NCBI GenBank assembly: GCA_022605955.1
Contig: JAKCOZ010000039.1
Location: 1,736,001-1,800,000 of the forward strand
DNA length: 64,000 nucleotides
Reading direction: 5' to 3'
Origin: Rallus limicola
Lineage: Eukaryota > Chordata > Aves > Gruiformes > Rallidae
A program made the translations under genes and the position numbers. This document shows positions 10,050 to 22,584 of this stretch, piece by piece (positions within the stretch are counted from its first letter, which is position 1; each line of letters begins with the position of its first letter). A model generated the notes under the pieces. That model had not been told where the DNA came from, ran no database searches, and saw nothing but the letters and a program-made list of their open reading frames with translations.

Positions 10050-13000
10050 GTATGTGAGGCTTCAGCTCAAGGGAAAAAATACACCTGAGCAGTTCTTGCA
10101 AGCAAGTGACCTATTGTGGTCTCTCATCTGTTCAGCAGACATTTGTATCCAGAAGATGGCAAGGAAATTAAATACCTATATATGGGAAACCTCAGGTATT
10201 AAATTTAACTGTATAGGAAGAGGGAACTTGTGCAATTCATTCAAAGGGGGTTTTGTTAGCAAATAAATATCTTCCAATAGTGGTAATGTAATGTTTGCTC
10301 CTATAGTTTTCTCTTAGAAAAAAAATTACTGTTTTCAGATCTGGACTGCCTACTCAGTTTCGACTGTGTTCACTTAGTTACCTGTCTGTAAGAGTTGCTC
10401 CCACCACTAAACACCAAATTTGCCTTGCAAAGCTACCTTAAAGGCTCCTCCCTGTGAAGGTATCAAGATTCAGACTTATTAAGTGTTCATGGCCATCTAG
10501 AAGAGGAAGATCAACTGAGGAGGTCCCATTCTCCTTAAGGCAGTAGGGGAACTTTGCCAGGTTAGAAATTGAACAAGCATATCCAGAGATAGGCTGTGTC
10601 ATGAACTGGTAAATGCTCTGTTGCTTCTGCAGCCCAGATTTACTGTAGGTGCTAGCAGTCATGGATTCTCCTCCCTTCCCAAAAGGCTTCTGTGCTGTAT
10701 TTTCCCCATATCCTTTGTTTTAAGGACTTGTTGCTGTCCTCTTTCCTGTACTTCAAGGAACAGTAGTTCTTTCCTTCTGGTGAGTAACAGCTTCTTTATG
10801 CTTCCACATCCACTTTTCTGCACCAAGCTTCCCCATTCTCCTTCCATGTCCTCATTCAACTCCTCCATCTTCCCCAGTTCCAGTGCAAGTATGGATCAAT
10901 TCACCACTCTGCACCTAGTACATCAGAGAACATTGTGTCTTCTGCATTCCATGTTCCTTTGTTCATGTGCCTTTAATTTCCACCCACATCTCCACCTCTC
11001 ATTATTCTTTTCCTGTCTAGGAGGATAGCAGAGTTTTGAAATATGGTTGGGACTGACCTACCTTTTATGTAAGAAGATACTTCACAGACTAGCTGGAGAC
11101 TCTTCTGGAGAGAACTTTGTTAATATTAGGTGGATTAACACAGCAGATGCCAGGTGGCATCCAGTTGTCTGTCATCAAAATCAAATTGAATTCTGCTCCA
11201 ACCACTTCAGACAGCTTGTTCCTGATCTTTTGCAGTCAGTAAGATGCAACCCTCAAAGAGTGCCACGGTACTTCCAAAAAGAAAAAACAACATCAAGCTG
11301 GCCCTCACAGGCAGGTCCTCACAGTCTCAGCCAGCTCTCCCACCTCTGTAAATGCATGACTACTCATGCTGCTGTACGAGCAGGCAAAGATTGGAAGTAT
11401 CAAGCAGTTTGATAAGTAGAGCTTAAGGAGAACTCAGTGTGTAGCTAAGCTTTCTGTAGCAAGATTAATGAACAATGGCCTTGCTTTGAAAATACACACT
11501 GTGTGTTTCTTCACTGCCTCTCTACCACCTCTGCTGCTTTCTCCTGTGTTCAGTGTTCTTGGAAACTTCTGCCATGCTGGGAGACCTAGAGGATCTAAAC
11601 TTTAGTTTAGTAGCTCTGAACTCCAAAACGTGAGCTGAAACAGGAACACATGCACATATAGACACAACAGCTCACATGATAAAGGAGTTTTTACTCATTT
11701 TTCAGCAGAGCTCTGTCATCATAAATGATCACTAGCGACTAAGAGCACCACTTTGCGTATGGATAACACAGAAAAATTCATTGGGACAGCAAGATCAATT
11801 AACTTAAAATAATACAATGAATTTTTTTTTTTAGTTGTAACCTCTTTTTTAACTGAAAATAGGACTTTAAGAAAAGCACTTAATTTCTGTGTCATCATTT
11901 CTCCCAGCTGTACAATGGGATAATAACATTGCTTTATCTCACTGGGATTCTGTGAAGAAAATTCATTATTCTTGTGACAACCTCTACTACCATGAGATAA
12001 GGGTTGTGGAAAAGCCTCTCAAAAAACTAGTTATGTTTGGGTTTGTTATTGGTCACATGAGTAAAGTTAAATGCATTCATAAGTGCTTGATGTCTTTTGA
12101 CCTATGTCAAGACAGGTACAATTAAGGTAAAAATCCAAAGTTTGAAATTTCTAGAATTAAACAGTGATGTTACAATTAAAGAAATCAGTAACTTTGAGGT
12201 TAAGAAACATCACCACCATTTTCACAATCTGCACTGCTGTATACATCACAGCAGCATTTGTTAGCACAAGGGAAGAAAGCACATCCAGAAAACAGTTTAT
12301 GGCACTTACATGGTGCTGCATAGACTTGCTAGTGTATTGTGAGGAGTTTTGTTAACACTGGAGCAGGGAATTCTGTTCAGCCCTCTACTGCTTGGTTCTC
12401 ATATGTACTGGCAAGGATACGTCCTGCCCCGGGCTGCTTCAGATATAGAGCCCTTCACTTGATGTTGCAGTTAAAGGCTGTCTTACTGTCTGACCCTCTG
12501 GGAAGTATATGGTTACTTCTTTTTTTTTCTTTTTTTACATAAGTAGGGATGGTATCAATGTTCTCCAGCAATCTTCATCACATGGCTTTTCACAGGAAGA
12601 AGAACAAAAGGGAGAACAAAAAGTACAGGTTGTCAAAGATGCTGTCACTTGGAACATATTTCTCCTGAGCTGTATCTGAAAGGGGAGATAAAAGAAAAGA
12701 TACTAAAATATTTTGTGTGTTTGAGATGAGCTCAACGCGATTCCTGTTGTTTCTCTGCTAAAACACATCACTGACTAAAGCAACATAAAGCTCAAAATGC
12801 CATCTTTGAAAATAGTTAGACAAACACTACTTAGAGGCTCCGTTGTTTTTTAACTTTGCTTTAGCCTGTCAAACTCGAGAACTGTCTCTCTGCCATTTGC
12901 AGACTCTGCCTCTGCCCCCTTGCCATTTACAAGGGTTTAGACAGCTATTGCGAGTCCTCTTCTCCTTCAGTTCTGCTATAAATAGCAAGGTGTGCAGCAA

Positions 13001-14947
13001 TGAATGCCCACAAATGCCACTGTAACGCAATACAGAAATGCACAAGAACTGCACAGCTAACAGGCAAAGAGAGCCGGTCGTAGGAACTCATCATTACTCT
13101 GCCTCTGATGGGCAAGTCTCTGCTGCACACCCCTGAGTTCACCCAGGCTGTGTATAGATCACTGGGTGGTATGTTTATGCCTCCTCCTCGACTGGCAGCT
13201 GGTGGCATTTGGCAGAGTGAACTGTAGGCTGACCTTTGACATCCTAACAGTCCTAACACACAAGAAGAGTGTGGTCACCACCACCAAGAGGTACTGCTGG
13301 TAACAAACCATTGCACCTGTGGTTTATGTCTGCAGCGTGCTTTAATTTGTGTTCTACTCCACACCAAGCCTGCCATTACTGCTACACAGCTAAGGTCAGT
13401 ATTTTGCAAACAGCAAGGGGCAAATGCACTTCCAAGCATTGATTGAATGACAAGATGTGAGAAAGCAGGGATTCTCCCGGAGTTTGTACTCACACTCCAC
13501 AGGCACAACATCATGTGGATAACAAGCGTCCTGTTCACCTCCCTAACTGGAAATGTCTGGTCTGAGCAAGTTGTCTGGCATCCACCTGTAGTCCACAAAG
13601 AAATAAAAACACTGGAGAGACTGATTGATCCAGTGCTAAAGCAGGTGTCTCAGCCAAGCAGCATGAATTGCCCTCTGGAGCTTATCTCCTCCCGTTAATT
13701 ATAAGAGTAGGCTGGAAACCTGGTTTAGACTAGAAACTGGACTTCCAGGCAGCTTAAATTAGATGAGCTGACTTCCAGACCCGGTTAAAAGGAAACTACA
13801 TCAGAATCCTCTCCTCTCCGACTATAGCGGGCTTTCTGCAGTGCAGAATCTTCAGGCAAAGCCCTGGCTTAATTTAAGTCCACAGCAACGCTGTAACTGG
13901 ACTAGGATTTCTCCTCTCATACCTGCTTCTGATTCCTGCAGTATCATAGCCTCACAAAACTACCAAGGGGGAATCACTGCAGTAAAACCCTTGTCCAAAT
14001 ATTTCATAGTACAAGACAATAAACCATGCAAACATTCTGCTGCAAAGCTGTTAGCAACCTTTCATTTATTTTGTAAAATGGTATTTTGCTTACCATAAAA
14101 TAATGTGTTGATTGTTAAAGCAGCACTTTTTTCACCAGATACCATAAAAAATCAAGGGAGCATTCACCAAACCCCCAAATATTATTTTTAACACCGAAGC
14201 AAGCAGTAGCAGAAATGGAGTGGCTCTGGGTTAATTCCCAGATACCAAGTTTTAACCCAGTTACTCCGTGGCTTACTGGAAAAAGCTGTTACGCAAAATC
14301 AACACGGAAATTGGGAAACCAAGAGGAAAGCCAAGGAACAACTTCAGACAAGACACCTCTCAGCAACCACGAGGGGATTTTACAAATGCAGGAAGGGGAG
14401 AGGACAAAGGGTTTCTGCAATAAAATACAACTCTTTATTGAAGAAGAGGGTAGACATTTCACAGGCAGGTAAGGGAGACAGACAAAGAAGACAGGCAGAC
14501 AGAGGTTACAGCCTTAACCATAGCCATTAGGGCTGACAGGGAACAGGAAGCCTATTTAGTAGCTCTGTCAGGTTTGGCAGTAATCCAAGTAAGATAGGCA
14601 TGCAAATTGGCCTTTGTTGGTTTAAAATCCTCTTTCTTTTATGTTACCTTCTGTCTTCGCTGATTTACCTATCCCCCTTCGCTGGGGACTCAGGCGTGAG
14701 TCCTTACCCCGGCTCTGGCCGTGGTGCCCATGACACACTCCCGCAGCATCCTGGGAGCTGCACTGGATACACACTTCCAGAGAAGCCAACAGCAAGTCTT
14801 CCTTGCTGGAACGCTGCAGTACATTCTCTGGTTGCTCAGATTTTAGTCACCTTGGGGCATGAGCAGAGTTGGCACTGACCTCCAATACACTGTGCAGGGT
14901 ATGTCTCAAAGGAAAAAGGATGAGAGATTCAGCTAAGTGCAAAGACA

Positions 14948-15009
14948 TTTTTATAAATATATATGGGTATATCTAAATACATAAAATATTTATATAACAT
15001 AAATAAACT
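14948..15009 (+). repeat. AT-rich low-complexity patch
   Basis: About sixty bases are almost purely A and T with imperfect TA and AAAT steps. There is no clear repeat unit. Confidence 0.7.
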
Positions 15010-15262
15010 CCTGTGTAGCTGAACGGCTCTGAAAAGGATAATTTTATCCTCAGCATTACCAAAGGTAAGTAACAATATTTGGTTTTGCCTGAGCACATAA
15101 TTTGCCCACCAGTTTCAACCTGCCTCTACCCTCCTGCACATTCACAGTAACTGAAAATGCATCAAACATTGAATCAATCCCAAAACCAGCCTTGCACAGA
15201 GCAAAATAATTTCAGCCCCAGTTTGTTCTGGTGAAAAGGAAGTCACACATAGCTGCTTGTGG

Positions 15263-16310
15263 TGTGGTGGGCTGACACTGGCTGGACGCCTGGAGCCCCC
15301 CCAGAGCCATACCATCACTCCCTCCTCAGCTGGGCAGGGGAGAGAAGATATACAGAAACACTCGTGGGTCAGGACAGGGAGAGATCACTCACCAATTACC
15401 CTCACTGAATCAACAGGGAATAAAATTCAACTATATATTACCTAATCAAAACAGAGTAGGATAATGAGAAATAAAACAAAAAACACCTCCCCCCACCACT
15501 ACCTTCTTCCAGGGCTTGACTTTACTCCTGATTTCTCTACCTCCTCCCCCCAACCAGCACAGAGGGGAGACAGGGAATGGGGTTTGAGGTCAATTCATCA
15601 CACGTTGACTCTGCTGCTCCTTCCTCCTCAGGGGGAGGATTCATCACACTCTTACCCTGCTCCAGCATGGGGTCCTTCTTACAGGACACAGTCCTCCCCT
15701 AAATTCTCAAACATGAGTTCATCCCACAGGCTGCAGTTCTTCACAAACTGCCCCAGCATGGGTTCCATGGAGTGCTGACCTTCAGGCCCAGACTGCTCCA
15801 GCATGGGTCCCCTAAAGGGTCACACAAGTTCCCCCAGCAAACCTGCTCCAGCATGGGCTCCTCTCTCCATGGGGCCACAGGTACGGCCAGGAGCCTGCTC
15901 CAGTGCAGGCTTCCCATGGGGTCACAGCCTCCTTCAGGAATCCATGTGCCCCACTAAGAAGTCCTCCACAGGCTGCAGGTGGAATCTCTGCTCCAGTGCC
16001 TGGAGCACCTCTTCCTCTCCTTCTTCACAGACCTTGGTGTCTGCAGAGTTGTTCCTCTCACATATTCTCAGTCCCCTCTCTGGCTGCAATTGCTGCAATT
16101 GCTCTTGGTGTCACACAGGGTTTTTCCTTCCTTCTTAACTATGTTATCCCAGAGACACTACCACCATCAGTGGTGGGCTCAGCCTTGGCCAGCAATGGGT
16201 CTGTCTTGGAACTGACTGGCATTGGCTCTTTTGGGCATCACTGAAGCTTCTCACAGAAGCTACCCTGGTATTCCCCTGGTTCCAAACCCTTGCCACACAA
16301 ACGCAATACT
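15263..16310 (-). mobile_element. solo LTR of the same family, copy 2
   Basis: The left end (tgtggtgggctgacactggc) matches the start of copy 3 closely, and the right end (ttgccacacaaacgcaatac) matches it too. Inside, a landmark close to ctgctccagcatgggtcc recurs at 15657, 15748, 15793, 15843, 15895 and 15988. The polyadenylation region is mutated here. There is no flanking internal retroviral sequence, so it is a solo LTR. I could not find a convincing target-site duplication, and the right end is uncertain by about ten bases. Plus-strand frames of 60 to 113 codons in it are compositional. Confidence 0.8.
15657..16005 (-). repeat. degenerate tandem array of about 47-bp units within LTR copy 2
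   Basis: The core (minus-strand CTGGAGCAG) begins on the plus strand at 15657, 15748, 15793, 15843, 15895 and 15988. The spacings are 91, 45, 50, 52 and 93, that is about one or two multiples of 45 to 52. Each core is followed by a 'catggg(g)tcc' or related half. Copies 1 and 3 have corresponding, more eroded cores. Confidence 0.65.
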
Positions 16311-16930
16311 GGTACAAGCTGGAGGATATCTGTGATTCAAACCTCAGTTCATCGTTTGTCCATGAACCCTCTCTGTTAAGAAGCTGCTGGTCAGAATGTG
16401 TGGCTGGGACTTTGCTGAACTTTGAGCACAAACCAGTCAGAGAAAATGAAGGGAAAATATCCTTTCTTAATGACTCTGCATTGGTAACAGCATGCACTCA
16501 AAAATCACAACTTATCTCTACTATAGTTTCCAAGAAATAATACTTGCCAAAAAAAAGCTGATATTTTATGTCTTAAGAATGCTTGTTTCTTTTTATTTAA
16601 CTCTGAGTTTTTTGAGACTGTAGGGTGCACTCAGGTCAAGTTATCAAGGGTTTCTGAGGTGCCATGAGAACCATAAACCTGTGCTTTTAAAAATGAAATA
16701 TGAGATATGCCCCCAGAATCTGGGACGTCAAGTTAAAAAAAAAAAATAAAAAAACCCCAACAAATATCATGAGACTCCATTAAAAGCAGGCGCTGACAAC
16801 AGTGTGACCCAGAAGTGACATGGAAGAGTCAGCACTATTTCTAGGTACAGTGAGACTCACATTGTTAACTTTTGAAATGCCTTCCCGAACAATCTGGGAC
16901 CAAATTAATTGCTGACATAAGTAATTTCAC

Positions 16931-17063
16931 CTGGATAAGGTGAAAATTCAACTGGATAAAGAACTTCACCAGGCACATCTATGAAAAACTTTGGCCCTGG
17001 GTATTTTTTCTTCGTCCATTTGAGTGGAGCACAGGCAATTTTCATATCAGCAGGGCATCTTTT
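16931..17063 (-). other. exon-like segment, unknown
   Basis: On the minus strand a poly-T tract of about 15 bases and CAG (17064-17066) precede a 133-base interval that ends CAG before gtgaaa at 16929-16930, a fair donor. One frame is open for 44 codons plus one base. It includes RCPADMKIACAPLKW and PGPKFFIDVPGEVLYPVEF. The amino-acid composition is protein-like, but I recognise no family. The poly-T tract may equally be an unrelated homopolymer. A nearby exon-like pair at 17353-17405 cannot join it without creating a stop codon, which weakens the case. Confidence 0.2.
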
Positions 17064-17068
17064 CTGAA

Positions 17069-17082
17069 AAAAAAAAAAAAAG
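17069..17082 (+). repeat. poly-A run
   Basis: A simple homopolymer, which on the minus strand forms the pyrimidine tract upstream of the exon-like segment at 16931-17063. Confidence 0.8.
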
Positions 17083-18130
17083 AAGGAGCTGACAGATTTT
17101 GGAAACAAAATTATTACTTGCAACTGTGACAGATACCATGGTGACGCTTACAAGAATTTTTCCTATTAAGCTTTAGTAAGTGCTAGTGCCACAATAAATA
17201 ACCTTTCATATACGGAAGCTTCAGAAGGAGCAAATAAGGAATAACGCAAGCAATTCTAGAAGTTTAAAAAAGGATTATATCGCTTCAAACTTAAACTAAT
17301 AATGTAATAGGAAAAAAAAAAAAAAGTAGTTGAACTCTACAGAATTACTTACCAGGGTATCCTCATTCCTAATCTATAATTTATATGCACATTTATTTTA
17401 CATTTCTGTAAAAATAATTAGATGTACTTGGATTCCAAATGAAAAATATCAGATTATATATAAGGCAGCACAGAAGCATCTGAGGTTAAATAACACTCCC
17501 AGTGAGATGCCTATAAATCTTTTTGATATCCAGTAGTCAATAGGGGATTTTCCTCCCAATTTCCTACTCTACTGAGGCTTCAATCCCTCTTCCCCTGTGA
17601 AATTTAACTTTGCATGGACAGAAACAAAGAATTTTGAAGGTGAAAAAAAAGTAAAGTCAACCTAAGTGTTTTCTGTACAGATGAAATGTTCATGGAGCTG
17701 AGTTTACAGAAAGATTTCATAATATCAAGACCTACAGAGATCAAAAGTAATAATAAGGAATGGCTCAGAGTCTGTGGTGGCATGAATGAACCATGCATTT
17801 GGGAGAAAATTTACATTCTGTTTTTTAACATCTTGTAGATTAATCTATGCCAGAGGGATATAAATCAATGAAGATGCTGATGTAGCATTTGAGTTCATCA
17901 TTAATATGGTTCAGTATATTTTTATAAGAATAAGTTTTTAAAAAGTTACAAACACAATCAATTTTTTAAATTATTTTAGACAAGTTTCACTCCCTATCTT
18001 ATACATACATACAGTTTGTATAATCTGGATGTTCTCCATTTTCAGCTGGTCCTACTCAGGCATAGATATGTAAATAAACATGACAAATTTTCACTAGTAA
18101 ATACGAAGAAATCCTGCTAGGGTGGCAACT

Positions 18131-18206
18131 ATATACACACACACACACATATATATATATACACACCTATATGGCTATATGTAACTATATATAACTATAT
18201 ATACGT
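18131..18206 (+). repeat. compound CA/TA dinucleotide microsatellite
   Basis: A run of about eight CA units passes into TA units and then into imperfect 'actatatata' steps. It is a likely polymorphic marker. Confidence 0.85.
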
Positions 18207-18605
18207 ACCTACAGCTAGAATTTCCCTATACAAGAACAGAGATTCCTTGTCCCTGGTACCTCCCTGGCAGTGTTTTAATCTCCCTTCTATTCCATCATCA
18301 TTTGAATCCAAGCACTGTATTCCAAGTATTACGGTCCAGGAAAATACCCACTGTCCCAACAAACTATAGTTCTACAATGAAGGCACAAGTTGGGATTCAA
18401 GGACTGAAAAGGAAAGCATACTTAAAACATGTGAAAGGAAAAATATAAAATATTCTTGGGGTAACATGCTAGGTTACTATATTTTGGGGGGAATTTCCAT
18501 TGATATATGTACAGAAATAAATATCTAAATCATTTTGAAATTATCTTCAGGAGTCACAAGGCAACTACCAAGGTAAGCAGCTAAGATGTAGTAATATTTA
18601 CAGAT

Positions 18606-18638
18606 GGAAAAGAAAAAAAAAGGAAAAAAAAGAGAGGA
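18606..18638 (+). repeat. A-rich homopurine run
   Basis: About thirty-three consecutive purines, mostly A with scattered G. Confidence 0.8.
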
Positions 18639-21600
18639 ACCTCAAAATAATGACTACTGGATGCTTGTATCCAGTTCTCAGTTCTGGAAAGGCACACTTG
18701 GAGGATTTAGGTAAATGAGAGTTCGGGTCTAAAGGCAGAACTTCAATTTACCTGGCATGTAGAAGGTTTACAAATACAAGAAGCTACCAGGAAAATATGG
18801 AAGCAAGCATTAAAATCCACTACAATTTCCAAATCCACTGTGATTGAGATCCTCTAGACACACACAGAACCAAAAAAAAGGGGAATATGAAGAATAAACT
18901 GTCAGATGGACCAAACAATTACAGGTTTAAAAATATCTATTATGTAAGAGATGGGAAAGCAAACCATCAAAAATATAGTCAATTATTTCGACAATTGTGT
19001 AGAACGAACAAACCAGAGAAGTAAAATAGCAGAATTGATCAGAAAAATGAAAAAAGACTTTTTAAAATGCATTGGGCGAGGGGCACAATATGCTGCAGAG
19101 AAAAAGGTCCACAGATACAGAAGGAACTATTCCTTTAGAATGAAAATTAAAAATATATTTTAATTATTAAAATGGGTGTAAAGCTTTCTAAAGCATACTT
19201 TGAGCACCATAACTTTATATAAAAGAGAGGGAGGATGTAGGATGTCTCAGCCAAAATCTGGAAGGTTTAAGATTAGCCTCGAAGGAAAAATAGAGCGATT
19301 TTCTACTTGCATGCAGAAGCACAGAAGTAAGATCTGTGGAACACAAAGCACTATACTGCCTGCGTCATCGCTTGTTATTAAAAAAGCATGGTTCTATTAA
19401 AGTCAATGGAGCTGCAGCAGTTTAAAACAACAGTTTTACTCCCTGTGTAGCTGTATGGTTGATGGGTTCCCTTATGTTGAAGGAAAACACATTTTTCCCT
19501 CACAGTCCATTGAAGAAACATTCCCAGTAAAACCTATCTTTCCAAAAAGACATCCATGCAAAGTGGAGAAACTTAGTCATAAATGATGAAGAGAGGTTTT
19601 CCCTTCAGAAAAATACCTTGAGAATGCATGTTTCTATTTGTCTCTTATTTTTGAGACACTCTGGTTATAGATTTTTAGGCTGAAAGGTACCACAGGTAGG
19701 CCATGGCCCTGAGACCTGGGCAGTAGTTTAAGTGACTCCAGAAGACCTCATGAAGCATTAACTGTGCCAGATACATCAAGCAAGGTTCAGTTATAAAACT
19801 GTAGGGGAGCTCAGCTCTGACAAATATTTCTTCCCTGGATTTTGCTTGGCAGAGACACACTGGTGGGTAAATAGGAGAAAAAATGTCCCATGAAAGTAGC
19901 ATAAGACTTCCATGAAAATAACTCACTGAGTAAAAGTATTCCAAAATCGAATCTAATAACACTGCATAGAAAAATCTATTCTACCAGTCTGGAATCCAAA
20001 GTATCATAAAGCTAGGGAACTGTGCAAGCAACATTAAACAAGACAAGTAAAATGTAATCCAGAGCACTTGTAACAAAAGCATAGAATAAGGAATGGGAGA
20101 ATAAAAGTGTGAAGGCAGCCTAATGCTTCCACAATTAATAGATCTACTTAAAAAAAAAATCAATTCAGTGCAAAGTTAGAAAGATGTCAGGAAGGAGCAA
20201 TTATTCATGGCTAATTACTTTTTAGAGGATGATGACAATGGGTTAGTTTTCTCTGGTATTGATGAAGAAAAACCTCTGGGGAAATCATTTGCAAAGGTTA
20301 CCAAGGATATGAATTATTCTCTGGTATGTAGAAAGTACAAGAATATGAAAGAATGAGTAAAATACTAGTGTAGTGAAGGTCATCAAGACAACTCAGCTAA
20401 TAGCATAAATTACCACTATAGAGATTCAAACATGCCATCAATATGTCTAATAATGAATGATCTCCTGGAAGGGATGATTTGTTATGAGCTGTTCAGATAC
20501 TCACCAGAAAGAACACTTTAAAATAATTTGCTTCAAGAGAATATAGCGAAAGAAAAATTTACAGAATTCAGCCTGTAGTTGTCCCTGGGAGTGAATTAGG
20601 GGGTTAAAAAAAAACCCTTTACACAGGACTGTACTGACGTCTGTTCTCTTCCTGCAATGTGAGGTTATGCAGCATGTCCTCTGGTCTTCCATCCACTTCC
20701 CCATGAACAGCTACCATGATCTTCTTCATTTCATCTTCTCTCACTGTGCTCTCTCTTACCCATACTCGTAGCTTCATTATCAGCTTCCTCTTCAATACAT
20801 CAATTCACAACCATCTTGACTACATGAGTCTCTAAGATAACTAGCAACAGAAGAGCTTTATCCCCTGGAAAATTAGCCTGTCTCACAAACCCCTTATCCC
20901 AGTGGACTCCCTATGCTAATTTGCTCACAGACTTTATTAGTTGTTGACATTCTTTCTCCAAGTGCCCCACAAAAATCTGATTATAGACCCCATAGCACTC
21001 ATTATAACTTCTCCCTCTCATCCCTCTCTCCTGCCTTTAAGCTGCAACATCACCAACTCCACCATTTAGCCTGTCCATTACAGTGCTCTGTACCTATTTC
21101 TGTGGAGCTCTCCCTTCATGTTTTCATTTGTTCTCATCCTGACTTTAGTAGGTAGGATAGCTACACATACCGCTGTCACATTTATATGCAACCTTCATAC
21201 ATAGCTGAGGGGCTAGATATTAGCTATATTAGCTACCAGTTCCTCTATAACTGCTAGTCTGATTATGCAATTAGGCAGCAATTCCTAGACTCTAGGTAAT
21301 GAACATATGGGAAGCCTGCATACATTAAGAGATGTTACCAAATTGTCAGCTCTTCTATCAGAAGACAAAAGAAATCTGGGTTTATTCAACCTCAGCGTGG
21401 TTTTAGTTAAAAAAAAACACCAGGCTTATTTTCAACTGCATAGGCTTCTGTTATAAGACAGAATGTAAAAATACCCTCCTTGTATTTACAAAAATGAGAG
21501 AGCCTGTGATACTGTTCTAAATGAAGGGATTAATATTCAAATTATAAGGTATGAAAATAAATAAAAGGCCTAGCCTACCATTTTCATACAATTTGATCTT

Positions 21601-21722
21601 CAGTGCTATTTATCTTGCAATAAGCAACTCACCTCCAGACATGACTTGAATATGTCATCCATTCTTTCCAAAACTATTTTGCTACAAGGGAGGCTTCATC
21701 CCTCCCATGGTACAAAAATAAG

Positions 21723-21755
21723 CAAACAAACAAACAAACCAAAGAAGAAGAAGAA
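21723..21755 (+). repeat. CAAA and GAA short microsatellites
   Basis: About four CAAA units are followed directly by about four GAA units. Confidence 0.8.
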
Positions 21756-22493
21756 CTAGTGAGGAAGAAAGGGAGAAACAGGCCAGCAATAAAGCCAAGA
21801 AAAGGAGCCTGACCCACCTCTGAAAGCCATCATTGCAGAGACATCCGAGGGCAAGGAGACTATGACTGCCTGGCAGGCAGTGTGGGGAAGTGAGAGTGTT
21901 TCATGAACAGCTCACCTACCTTGGCAGCTAATAAAATCAGTAGAGTTAAACTGGAATAAAAGTAGCATGGGGAGAACCAGACCTTTGTAGCAGAAATAAA
22001 ATTGTGTTCAACCTGATGAAAGCTGATACATTTCTTGTCATCTAAAAGCATGGCCTCCTTAGGGCTAGGCTGGGTGCAAAGGGCAGGGAAGTTTTAATGC
22101 AAATATTTCCTCTACAAACAATAGAACCAAACACCGACAAGTGAAAAGGTTGATGTTCAAGCATAATTTCAAAGGTGAAACTTGCTTTCCTGGTAACAAG
22201 GGTAGGAGACTGCATTTTTCTAACTTTTGAATCTGGTCTGATGCTGGAATGATACAAAGAGGAACCATTCTTGAAGAGCAGTCATCTTTTCAATGTTTTT
22301 GAAGACTACTGTAAACACACAAAGAATTAGTAAGAAGATCAATTAAAAATTCAGACGGTAAGTATAAAGGTGATATTTTTTATTCAATTACAGATTTTAA
22401 ATAATCCCATTTGCATTAATTTTTTTTCCTTTGAGCCACTGACCTGTTAGTCTCTAAGAATATTACTTATTCTCTTTTGTTTGGCATACATAT

Positions 22494-22584
22494 AAAAAGG
22501 AAGGAAATAAGGAAGGAAGAAGAGAGGGAGAGAAAGAAAGAACAGAAGAGAGAGATGGAGAGAGAAAGAGGGAAGAAAGAAAAT
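22494..22584 (+). repeat. purine-rich GGAA/GAAA/GAGA tract
   Basis: Roughly ninety bases are almost purely purine, with imperfect GGAA, GAAA and GAGA units. It is interrupted by only a few pyrimidines and has no coding content. Confidence 0.8.

Larger units (their letters stand above)
9476..15262. other. non-coding stretch, no gene recognised
   Basis: No gene or interspersed repeat is recognised. Frames reach 135 codons (10621-11028, plus) but are pyrimidine-driven and resemble no family I know. It includes an exon-like segment at 9946-10049 and an AT-rich patch at 14948-15009. An ATGCAAAT octamer lies at 14600-14607. Confidence 0.55.

Noticed and set aside
17353..17405. 53-bp minus-strand interval with good acceptor (TTATTTTTACAG) and GTAAGT donor
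   Set aside because: Joining it to the next downstream candidate (17063) creates a TGA codon at the junction, and 17 open codons are uninformative.
19666..19790. Possible old CR1 trace
   Set aside because: Only a single short phrase (tttaggctgaaaggtacca) resembles CR1, and the sequence after it does not continue the element.
22042..22257. Minus-strand 71-codon frame with a beta-strand-like look
   Set aside because: The frame begins at a TTG codon, no good donor lies where a fold boundary would be, and there are no partner exons in a compatible phase.
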